The translations under genes and the position numbers were made by a program. The notes beneath the pieces were generated by a model that saw only the letters and a list, made by a program, of their open reading frames with translations, did not search any database and had not been told where the DNA came from. 49,172 nt of DNA, taken from positions 1 through 49,172 of the forward strand of contig JAFYAS010000011.1 of the NCBI GenBank assembly GCA_017540605.1. The letters are read 5' to 3'. This stretch comes from Lachnospiraceae bacterium. GTDB taxonomy: Bacteria > Bacillota > Clostridia > Lachnospirales > Lachnospiraceae. Each line of letters opens with the position of its first letter. The first letter of the stretch is position 1. This document shows positions 43,387-49,172 of this stretch, in pieces.

Positions 43387-44562
43387 CTATTTGGGAGGGA
43401 AGACAGTCTCTATCATTTCCTTTATCCGAACATTATAGTTGTGATATTTTTTCACTGTATCATGGCCATGCTTTGCAATAGCAAGCCTATCATCCTCGTG
43501 CGCCAGATAATAATCTATCTTGGCATACATGTCCTCGTGGCTCTCAAAGCTTACATAATCAATGCCATCCTCAAACATACCATTGAAATCTGCCTGATAG
43601 TTGGTAAGAAGAAATCCTCCTGCCCCCATAATATCAAAGCAGCGAAGAGGAATACCGTTCCTGATGGTCCTAAGAGTGATATTCAGGTTTATCTTCGCAT
43701 ACCTGAAGGCCATGGGCATCTCATCAAAATACTCTACAGTCCCCATACCGGTTACTCCCTTTATATCACTTAGATCTCCGGTAGTATAGACATTGGTATT
43801 GTAACGCTTTCCAAGCTCTTTAAGTATCCTGATGCGTTCATTTGATGTAAGCTTTCTGCCTAAAAAATAATCACCGCACAGGTATTCGTCCGTACAAAAA
43901 TAATTGGGTCCCATATTGTAGGGAAGTATCTTTTTTACTCGTTCAAGGATATCCTTGTTTCTCAATACATCCTCAATAAAATAATAACCATAGACCTTCA
44001 TCTGGGCTTCCATCATGGCCTCAAGATATCCTCTGTCATAATCAGAAAGCCTGTCATTCATTCTGTCGAAGAAATTGTGCTCCTCATTGTAAAGGGTTCC
44101 CACAAAGGCCACATCACAAGAATATTTTTTCTCATTTTCGGGATCATAGGGAATAGCATCAACTCTGTCTACATTTGCCGCAAGGGGCATATAATAAACC
44201 GTGTCAACGCCCTTCGATTTAAGGTCTATATATTGGGCGCTGTCAAAAAGAAATACATAGTTGGTAGGATACAATATATTCTTATGGTATAGAAGAACCT
44301 GCGGGCTGTCATATACCCATGACATATAGGGAATATTTACGCGGTGGCAGGCTTCTGCCACTGTTGGGGCAAAATTGCAGGTATAAACGAGGTCAACCCT
44401 ATTGTCTGTGAAAAGCTTCATGCACTGAAGAGTATAGTCTTCATCGACATCTTTTTTATCACTCTGAATATCAGACAGAAGGATCTCATGCCCCAGCCTT
44501 CTCATAGCATCAGCCATATCTATATCAGCAAATGACACCCAGTCAAAAAACAGGATACGCAT
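43387..44562 (-). CDS. CgeB/DUF3880-like glycosyltransferase
   Basis: 391 residues from the ATG at 44562 (GGAG ten bases upstream). The N-terminus MRILFFDWVSFADIDMADAM and the WVYDSP segment fit the DUF3880/CgeB group. The C-terminal third is a GT-B nucleotide-sugar binding fold (NINLTLR-like KINLNITLRTIRNGIPLRCFDIMGAGGFLLTNYQ, best seen at 300-335), with the Glu-containing loop near FEDGIDYVSFES. CgeB-type proteins decorate spore coats or cell-surface glycans. No signal peptide is present. The acceptor and sugar are unknown. The gene stands apart from other glycan genes, between rpmB and an ArsC-family gene. Confidence 0.82.
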   Translation of the reverse strand: MRILFFDWVSFADIDMADAMRRLGHEILLSDIQSDKKDVDEDYTLQCMKLFTDNRVDLVYTCNFAPTVAEACHRVNIPYMSWVYDSPQVLLYHKNILYPTNYVFLFDSAQYIDLKSKGVDTVYYMPLAANVDRVDAIPYDPENEKKYSCDVAFVGTLYNEEHNFFDRMNDRLSDYDRGYLEAMMEAQMKVYGYYFIEDVLRNKDILERVKKILPYNMGPNYFCTDEYLCGDYFLGRKLTSNERIRILKELGKRYNTNVYTTGDLSDIKGVTGMGTVEYFDEMPMAFRYAKINLNITLRTIRNGIPLRCFDIMGAGGFLLTNYQADFNGMFEDGIDYVSFESHEDMYAKIDYYLAHEDDRLAIAKHGHDTVKKYHNYNVRIKEMIETVFPPK

Positions 44563-44595
44563 TATTCTTTTGCTCCTTTCCAAAAGAACGAAAAG

Positions 44596-44946
44596 TTACA
44601 CTAAAGCCTTCCAATCATCCTCTTTAAATCCGGTAAATACCTTATCATCGGCAACAAGCAAAGGACGCTTAACAAGCATTCCATCAGTAGCTAAAAGCTT
44701 GATCATTTCATCCTCACTCATATCGGGAAGCTTCTTTGAAAGCTCCATCTCCCGATAAAGCTGTCCGCTTGTATTAAAGAATCTTTTAAGTGGCAAGCCA
44801 CTCTTCTTGTAAAGATCGCGCAATGTATTTTCATCCGGATGATCTTCTTTTATATCGATCAATTCATACTCTATTTTGTTGTCATCTAACCACTTAAGTG
44901 CCTTTTTACATGTAGTACAACGACTGTAGCAATATACTTTAATCAT
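44596..44946 (-). CDS. ArsC/Spx-family thioredoxin-fold protein (YusI-like)
   Basis: 116 residues from the ATG at 44946, which has GGAGG eight bases upstream. The N-terminus IKVYCYSRCTTCKKALKWL has the CxxC pair (Cys10, Cys13) of Spx and of YusI/YffB proteins. GLPLKRFFNTSGQLYREM and DGMLVKRPLLV with VGF-like TGFKEDDW are typical of the YusI branch rather than true Spx. Functions in this branch are poorly known; it may be a thiol reductase or a redox regulator. A 16-bp palindrome sits in its promoter region. The downstream glycosyltransferase gene is 33 nt away, so they may be co-transcribed. Confidence 0.88.
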   Translation of the reverse strand: MIKVYCYSRCTTCKKALKWLDDNKIEYELIDIKEDHPDENTLRDLYKKSGLPLKRFFNTSGQLYREMELSKKLPDMSEDEMIKLLATDGMLVKRPLLVADDKVFTGFKEDDWKALV

Positions 44947-44969
44947 AGTTTGTTCCTCCATAAAAAATG

Positions 44970-44985
44970 ATGCTATATATAGCAT
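44970..44985. promoter_or_regulatory. 16-bp perfect palindrome at the promoter of the ArsC/Spx-family gene
   Basis: ATGCTATATATAGCAT is perfectly self-complementary and contains TGCTATATA, an extended -10-like element on the minus strand, about 25 nt before the ATG. A bound regulator here would control initiation. Confidence 0.5.
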
Positions 44986-45015
44986 GCTCATCCAAGCAAT
45001 AATTCTAAAAAAACA

Positions 45016-45050
45016 TTAAAGGGAGACTGCAGCTTTGGCAATCTCCCTTT
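45016..45050 (-). terminator. terminator of the PD-(D/E)XK-like gene
   Basis: AAAGGGAGATTGC pairs with GCAGTCTCCCTTT, followed by TTTTTTT a few bases later on the minus strand. It nearly duplicates the hairpin at 48344-48380. Confidence 0.85.
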
Positions 45051-45078
45051 ATATGAAAGGGCAAAGTTAATTCAGAGG

Positions 45079-46044
45079 TCAGCCGATATTATACTTCTTA
45101 AACAGCTCCTCTCGTACTTCTGCAGGACCATTCAAAGCGGCTTCATACTCACTACTTCCTGGCACCAAAATCCTAAGAAGGCTGGCAAGCATATCTGCTC
45201 CCATCGTTTTTCCTATTGCCTTTCCTCTAGCTTCAGCTTTATCCTCAGCTTGAAAAATATCGAGGTTGATTACATGTCCTCCCATAAGATCACCTACCTT
45301 TTGTTTAACGTTACTGTGTCTCATAGCTATTTTGTCTGCAACCCTTTTTATCATTTGAATTATAACATATCGTGACCTTGAGAACAAGTTGCCTGTTTCA
45401 ACCAAGCAGTCCAGTTTCTCAGCAATCTCATTATATTCCTTGAGCAAATCCAGCATAAGTTTTTCATCATTATCTATCTCACCGAGATTCTTTTCATAAT
45501 TAAACAAATAAAACGGTATCAAAAAATACAGCTTATTGTCAAATATATCTTTCAAAGAAAAATCACTCTCCTTCATAACAGGAACCTGATACGAACAACC
45601 TTCTCCATTCGGAGTGATAATCCTTATCCTCATCGTATTCGGAACAAGTTCCCCACTGCGCAATAACAATACTCCTGTATGAGGAAAATCAACAACAAGC
45701 TCTAGCTCATCCTCACTAAGTTTTGCGTCATCTAATGCCATCATAGCACCATACTCAAAAACACGCACTAATACACTTCCTGTTTTAACGCTGCTTTCGC
45801 ATTCCACATGATAGCGTTTTCTAATACCTTCAGAAACTATAGTCAACTGAGAATCCGTTATACGTTTCTTGATCACGCCATCTTCCTTCTGAGAAAACTC
45901 TTCATTGGAGGTTCTTATTATCTGATCATTTTCAGTAAAATGTTCCCCAAACATATAGTTAAGAAAAGGAATAACCAGATCATCACATTTCTCTATCATA
46001 GTTCTAAAGGCATCGTCATATGCAGTATTTAAACTATCTTCCAT
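45079..46044 (-). CDS. PD-(D/E)XK-like protein related to Rpn/transposase-type nucleases
   Basis: 321 residues resembling a Lachnospiraceae branch of the PD-(D/E)XK family used by Rpn recombination-promoting nucleases. The N-terminus (NTAYDDAFRTMIEKC, VIPFLNYMFGEHF), the putative core (Asp in ITDSQLTI, then YHVECES) and FEYGAMMAL fit this type. The usual E-x-K or E-x-Q of the core reads E-C-E here, so nuclease activity is doubtful. The C-terminus has a helical RGKAIGKTMGADML segment. No repeats or transposon ends flank it. The ATG has GGGAGG upstream, with dispersed repeat copy 2 just beyond; an XRE regulator lies upstream on the same strand. Confidence 0.7.
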   Translation of the reverse strand: MEDSLNTAYDDAFRTMIEKCDDLVIPFLNYMFGEHFTENDQIIRTSNEEFSQKEDGVIKKRITDSQLTIVSEGIRKRYHVECESSVKTGSVLVRVFEYGAMMALDDAKLSEDELELVVDFPHTGVLLLRSGELVPNTMRIRIITPNGEGCSYQVPVMKESDFSLKDIFDNKLYFLIPFYLFNYEKNLGEIDNDEKLMLDLLKEYNEIAEKLDCLVETGNLFSRSRYVIIQMIKRVADKIAMRHSNVKQKVGDLMGGHVINLDIFQAEDKAEARGKAIGKTMGADMLASLLRILVPGSSEYEAALNGPAEVREELFKKYNIG

Positions 46045-46060
46045 TACTCAACCTCCCATC

Positions 46061-46097
46061 GTAACTGTTCAGCAGCTTCGCTGCTTACGGTTACGAA
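46061..46097 (+). repeat. dispersed GTAACTGTTCAGCAG repeat, copy 2
   Basis: GTAACTGTTCAGCAGCTTCG followed by CTGCTTACGGTTACGAAC. The CAGCAG/CTGCT part can fold into a small hairpin. It lies immediately upstream of the ribosome site of the PD-(D/E)XK-like gene. Confidence 0.75.
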
Positions 46098-46164
46098 CAT
46101 CTTAATTTCAACATTTTATATATATGTTATCATTCATCTATATGAATTTCAAGCTATATTTTTT

Positions 46165-46509
46165 TTACTTTTCTCTAAGTGCTTCAATATACCCCAACAA
46201 ACGTTCTCTTTGCCCGGCTCCCATTTGATTATATGATTCTATCATATAACCGATATCTGAATCTTTATCCACCACATACCAATCCACCGGATTTCTGTAA
46301 TCACCCTTAACGGTACTGCCCGACAGAAGCCACTCAGGTTCGACTCCAAGCACCTTACAGATTACCATGATCTTATCTGCTGAAGGATTTGTATGTTTCT
46401 TCTTCCACTCACTGATAGTACTTTGTCGAATTCCCGTCTTCTCCGAAAACTCCTTCTGCGTCATTGACATTTCTTCCAGCTTTTTAAATATCCTCTCACT
46501 TATCAACAT
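46165..46509 (-). CDS. XRE-family transcriptional regulator
   Basis: 114 residues. Residues 4-62 are a helix-turn-helix of the Cro/C1 type: KKLEEMSMTQKEFSEKTGIRQSTISEWKKKHTNPSADKIMVICKVLG (shown in part: helix 2 MTQKEFSEKTG, recognition helix RQSTISEWKK). The C-terminal part ends in a short helical segment (GAGQRERLLGYIEALREK) seen in small Clostridia regulators. No sensor domain is present. The target is unknown; it may control itself or the adjacent dehydrogenase or PD-(D/E)XK-like gene. GGGG lies ten bases before the ATG. Confidence 0.88.
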   Translation of the reverse strand: MLISERIFKKLEEMSMTQKEFSEKTGIRQSTISEWKKKHTNPSADKIMVICKVLGVEPEWLLSGSTVKGDYRNPVDWYVVDKDSDIGYMIESYNQMGAGQRERLLGYIEALREK

Positions 46510-46571
46510 TTATACAGACCCCTTTAATTTTTAATCCACCCGAATTTTATTACCAAAGCTATCTTTTCTGA

Positions 46572-47606
46572 TCACATCACCATCATAATCTTTATATAAT
46601 CCTCAGTCTTATCACGCATTATTTTTAGTCCCGTTTCAAGCTCAGGCATTTCAAAACGATGCGTAACAAAATCCTTGATAGGAAGTCTGCCATCGCTAAG
46701 AGCATTTAACACATAATGCCAATCATCTTTTTCAGAATGTGTAAATGCAGAATTCCAGCTACCTGTGACCACAAGCTGACGCCTTAATATCTTCCAATAA
46801 ATGTTCTTATCAAATGTGATATCACTGTAGGGATTGCCCACAAGACACACCCTGCCCGAATGCCTGACAGAATCTATCGACTGAGAGATCGTTTCGTTTT
46901 TTCCAACGCATTCAAAGCATGCATCAATTCCTGCGTCCTTTAGCTTTTCAATTACATTTTCATGTTTGGCATCAATATAATGAGCTTCATCAATTCCTAT
47001 CTTCATAGCTCTTTCTTTTTGGAATTTCTTGTTCCCTACTACATATATATTCTTGATACCATTGCTTATCAACACAGCAGTCAACAAAAGTCCGATGGTT
47101 CCCAGCCCGATCACAGCTACACTTTCTGAAGGCTTTGGATCAACTCTTCGCATAGCATGAACTGCAACAGCCGAAGGCTCAAGCAGAGCAGCCTCATCAA
47201 AAGCAACACTTTCCGGAAGCTCTATGATATTCCAAAAAGGTACGGCAACATATTCGGCAAAGGCTCCGTTACATCTCGATCCCAGATAGTTATAATTCTC
47301 GCAGAGCTCGTATTTTTCCTGCTTGCACTGTCTACATTCTTTGCATGGGATCAAAGGAAATACACCAACTCTTTTCCCAACCCACTGACTATGAAAGGGA
47401 TCTCCCACCTCTACTACTTCTCCGGCAAATTCGTGCCCCGGAACAAGAGGCATATTGTGAGCCCCGGTTTCATAAATCCTCGGTATATCAGAGCCACAGA
47501 TGCCTACGGAGCGTACACGAACCAATACCTCACTCTCTGATATCTGAGGCTTTTCTATATCTTTATATTCTATGTCAGAAATGTTATTCAAAACCCATGC
47601 CTTCAT
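46572..47606 (-). CDS. zinc-dependent medium-chain polyol dehydrogenase
   Basis: 344 residues from the ATG at 47606 (AGGAG ten bases upstream; an ATG at 47615 is too close to it). The MDR fold is clear: catalytic zinc ligands Cys37 (GICGSD) and His58-Glu59 (PGHEF), structural zinc cysteines 88, 91, 94 and 102, and a Rossmann loop VIGLGTIG. It resembles galactitol-1-phosphate or sorbitol dehydrogenases. Its coupling to an IspD/TarI-type cytidylyltransferase (14-nt gap) suggests it makes a polyol phosphate for CDP activation, as TarJ does with TarI, though it is not a close TarJ by eye. Confidence 0.85.
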   Translation of the reverse strand: MKAWVLNNISDIEYKDIEKPQISESEVLVRVRSVGICGSDIPRIYETGAHNMPLVPGHEFAGEVVEVGDPFHSQWVGKRVGVFPLIPCKECRQCKQEKYELCENYNYLGSRCNGAFAEYVAVPFWNIIELPESVAFDEAALLEPSAVAVHAMRRVDPKPSESVAVIGLGTIGLLLTAVLISNGIKNIYVVGNKKFQKERAMKIGIDEAHYIDAKHENVIEKLKDAGIDACFECVGKNETISQSIDSVRHSGRVCLVGNPYSDITFDKNIYWKILRRQLVVTGSWNSAFTHSEKDDWHYVLNALSDGRLPIKDFVTHRFEMPELETGLKIMRDKTEDYIKIMMVM

Positions 47607-47619
47607 ATTTACCATTCTC

Positions 47620-48312
47620 CTAAAAATTGCTATGCTCTATTATGATCCTATATCTCTCAAGATCCTCCTTAGTGGTGATCTTAAAATTGGATTCATCACC
47701 TTCTATAGTTCCTATACGAAGTCCTGCCAAAAGCGCAGGCTCTGTTGATCCTTTTATATTTAAAAGCTTTTCTTTACCAAGGCTTTGATACGCCTTTAAA
47801 TACACACCCAGTCTAAATGCTTCCGGCGCCTGTCCTGCACATACTCTATCCCTTTCAAGAAGTTCAAGCCCGTTATCACCTTTATAATACACAGTATCTT
47901 TCATAGGAAGCACCGGCATGATCCCATCATACTGAACAAGCCCTTCAATACATTCACAAAGAAGCTTATCGCTTACCAACGGCCTTGCAGCATCATGAAT
48001 AATAACGGCTGTATCCTCAGGATGATCATTTGCAAGATCATTAAGACCATTCAAAATAGACAATGCCCTATTCTCTCCGGGATCAGAAAAGCCAAGAATA
48101 AACTCCTTGTTTAAACAGGTATCTAAGATATGCTCTCTCCATGTAGAGTCGGCAACGATCTGTATTCCTGAGATAAGCTCACATTTTGATATACTCTCTA
48201 TGCATCTGTCTATGATCATCCTGCCTTCAATCTCAATATACTGCTTCGGGATATCACCCCCAAGTCTTACTCCGGAACCTCCGGCAAGAAGAAGCACGAT
48301 CGCATCAGCCAT
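47620..48312 (-). CDS. IspD/TarI-family cytidylyltransferase
   Basis: 230 residues. LLLAGGSGVRLGGDIPKQYIEI is the CTP-binding loop, VIIHDAARPLVSD and the C-terminal DESNFKITTKEDLERY complete the IspD/TarI signature. IspD makes CDP-methylerythritol for isoprenoids; TarI makes CDP-ribitol for wall polymers. The segment GQAPEAFRLGVYLKAYQSL, and above all the partner dehydrogenase gene immediately downstream, lean toward a polyol-phosphate enzyme, but an isoprenoid role cannot be excluded. The ATG has GGAGG eight bases upstream. It begins 32 nt past the sodA terminator. Confidence 0.85.
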   Translation of the reverse strand: MADAIVLLLAGGSGVRLGGDIPKQYIEIEGRMIIDRCIESISKCELISGIQIVADSTWREHILDTCLNKEFILGFSDPGENRALSILNGLNDLANDHPEDTAVIIHDAARPLVSDKLLCECIEGLVQYDGIMPVLPMKDTVYYKGDNGLELLERDRVCAGQAPEAFRLGVYLKAYQSLGKEKLLNIKGSTEPALLAGLRIGTIEGDESNFKITTKEDLERYRIIIEHSNF

Positions 48313-48343
48313 AATATTTGTCCTCCATTATCACGGTAAAATA

Positions 48344-48380
48344 TTAAAGGGAGACTGCGGTAAAGGCAATCTCCCTTTAA
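48344..48380 (-). terminator. terminator of sodA
   Basis: AAAGGGAGATTGC pairs with GCAGTCTCCCTTT, then AATATTTT follows on the minus strand. It lies 14 nt past the sodA stop and nearly duplicates the hairpin at 45016-45050, differing mainly in the loop. Confidence 0.8.
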
Positions 48381-48393
48381 AATAGAATCATTA

Positions 48394-49011
48394 TTATGAT
48401 ATAACCGCATTGTAAAGCTCTTCAACTTTTCCCCAGTCAAGCACTTCAAAAAATGCTTTGATATAATCAGGTCTTAGGTTCTTATACTTCAGGTAATATG
48501 CATGCTCCCACACATCAAGTGCGAGAATGGGGATATTGCCTGTTCCCTGACTTATGGGATTGTCCTGATTGCTGCTCTGAGAAGTAACAAGATCACCCTC
48601 CGGCGTTACCGAAAGCCACGCCCAGCCTGAACCAAATTGAGTTGCGGCAAGTGATGAAAGCTTTTCGATAAGAGCCTCAAGGCTTCCGAAGGTAGCATCA
48701 ATCTTTGCTGCTAGCTTACCTTCCGGAGCTTTCTTCGGAGTAGGCGAAAGCGTTGAAAAATACAGATTGTGGTTGTAATATCCGCCACCATTATTCCTAA
48801 CTGCATTCCTGTCAGCTTCATCAGCTATGTCAGAAAGACTCGCAAGAACCTTTACTGCGTCATCCTCTGTAATACCGGCTTTTTCAAGAGCCTTGTTGAA
48901 ATTGGTTGTGTATGCGGCATGATGTTTGCCATAGTGAGTCTCCATCGTAAGAGTATCGATATGAGGCTCTAAAGAATCAAATGAATAAGACAATTCTACC
49001 TGCTTGAACAT
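48394..49011 (-). CDS. sodA: superoxide dismutase, Mn-type
   Basis: 205 residues. Metal ligands are His26 (METHYGKHH), His81 (YYNHNLYF), Asp166 and His170 (DVWEHAYY), matching the E. coli positions closely. Gly in NNGGGYYNH and Gln149 in SSNQDNP are typical of manganese enzymes rather than iron ones, though cambialistic enzymes exist. It removes superoxide during oxygen exposure, consistent with an aerotolerant anaerobe. There is no signal peptide, so it is cytoplasmic. AAGGAGG precedes the ATG. The 161 nt from the start to the window edge hold no gene and no convincing promoter. Confidence 0.96.
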   Translation of the reverse strand: MFKQVELSYSFDSLEPHIDTLTMETHYGKHHAAYTTNFNKALEKAGITEDDAVKVLASLSDIADEADRNAVRNNGGGYYNHNLYFSTLSPTPKKAPEGKLAAKIDATFGSLEALIEKLSSLAATQFGSGWAWLSVTPEGDLVTSQSSNQDNPISQGTGNIPILALDVWEHAYYLKYKNLRPDYIKAFFEVLDWGKVEELYNAVIS

Positions 49012-49172
49012 AGGGATCCCTCCTTAAGATAAATATAGCCTCTCGGAATCTCTGAGCCGCATAAATATTGGGGTTTTGAGATCCCATTTTTTATTTTCCC
49101 CCACCTGCACGAAAACTTTTTTCTAAAAAGACTTGACAAGCGGAGCCAAATGTGCGGCGCGCCTTAAAAATC

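Noticed and set aside
44596..44946. Calling the ArsC/Spx-family gene spx or an arsenate reductase
   Set aside because: The CxxC and KRP motifs are shared across the family, but the central segments look like the YusI branch and there are no arsenic genes nearby.
49133..49172. TTGACA on the plus strand near the right edge
   Set aside because: No -10 box follows at 16-18 nt (the DNA there is GC-rich) and no plus-strand gene begins within the window.
1..49172. CRISPR array, tRNA or rRNA genes, prophage
   Set aside because: No evenly spaced repeats, no cloverleaf or rRNA sequences and no phage structural or integrase proteins were found on either strand; the repeats seen are dispersed palindromes.

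Overview
The window looks like a chromosomal segment of a low-to-moderate GC anaerobic Firmicute, most likely a Lachnospiraceae (Butyrivibrio/Roseburia-like). This is inferred from Clostridia-type operon order (recA-recX-rny; rpmB-asp23-fakA-recG-rsmD-coaD-tmcAL), strong AGGAGG ribosome sites, lysine-rich Big_2 surface proteins and fibre-degrading enzymes (a GH5 lipoprotein cellulase and a GH94 phosphorylase). Every gene except tmcAL lies on the minus strand, as expected for one replichore arm. I saw no tRNA, rRNA, CRISPR array, transposase or phage genes.

Layout, left to right: (1) 0-3.3 kb, the end of an exopolysaccharide/capsule cluster with a Wzz-like chain-length protein, a CpsB/YwqE PHP phosphatase and an unknown multi-pass membrane protein. 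(2) 3.4-13 kb, a Big_2 surface protein, the nucleotidase YfbR, a patatin-like lipase, an unrecognised 698-residue protein, FtsK/SpoIIIE and UppP. (3) 13.2-18 kb, a GH94 glycoside phosphorylase and pnp with a structured leader. (4) 18.2-20.9 kb, the most accessory-looking part: an AAA ATPase with a DUF234-type nuclease-like tail, flanked by nested direct repeats and lying between the two halves of a small secreted Big_2 protein gene, beside a second degraded paralogue. (5) 20.9-25.4 kb, a DHH phosphoesterase-aroC-DUF1189-folA-HAD cluster. (6) 25.5-33.5 kb, an unrecognised 813-residue helical protein, rpsO, a HAD-Nudix fusion, rny, a large nested palindromic element, recX and SOS-controlled recA. 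(7) 33.7-43.3 kb, tmcAL (the only plus-strand gene) converging on a housekeeping cluster read from rpmB to a coiled-coil protein, with a cellulase gene inserted between recG and rsmD. (8) 43.4-49 kb, a CgeB-like glycosyltransferase, an ArsC/Spx-family protein, a PD-(D/E)XK-like protein, an XRE regulator, a dehydrogenase plus IspD/TarI-type cytidylyltransferase pair, and Mn-type superoxide dismutase.

Shared themes are envelope and polysaccharide building (Wzz, CpsB, UppP, CgeB-like transferase, possible CDP-polyol pair), RNA decay (pnp, RNase Y, nanoRNase-like DHH protein), recombination and repair (RecA, RecX, RecG), and beta-glucan use (GH5, GH94). Intergenic regions are rich in palindromic elements: one set is dispersed at three sites, one shows compensatory base changes, and one flanks the ATPase cassette. 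These non-coding elements and the ATPase cassette are the best candidates for undescribed biology here.
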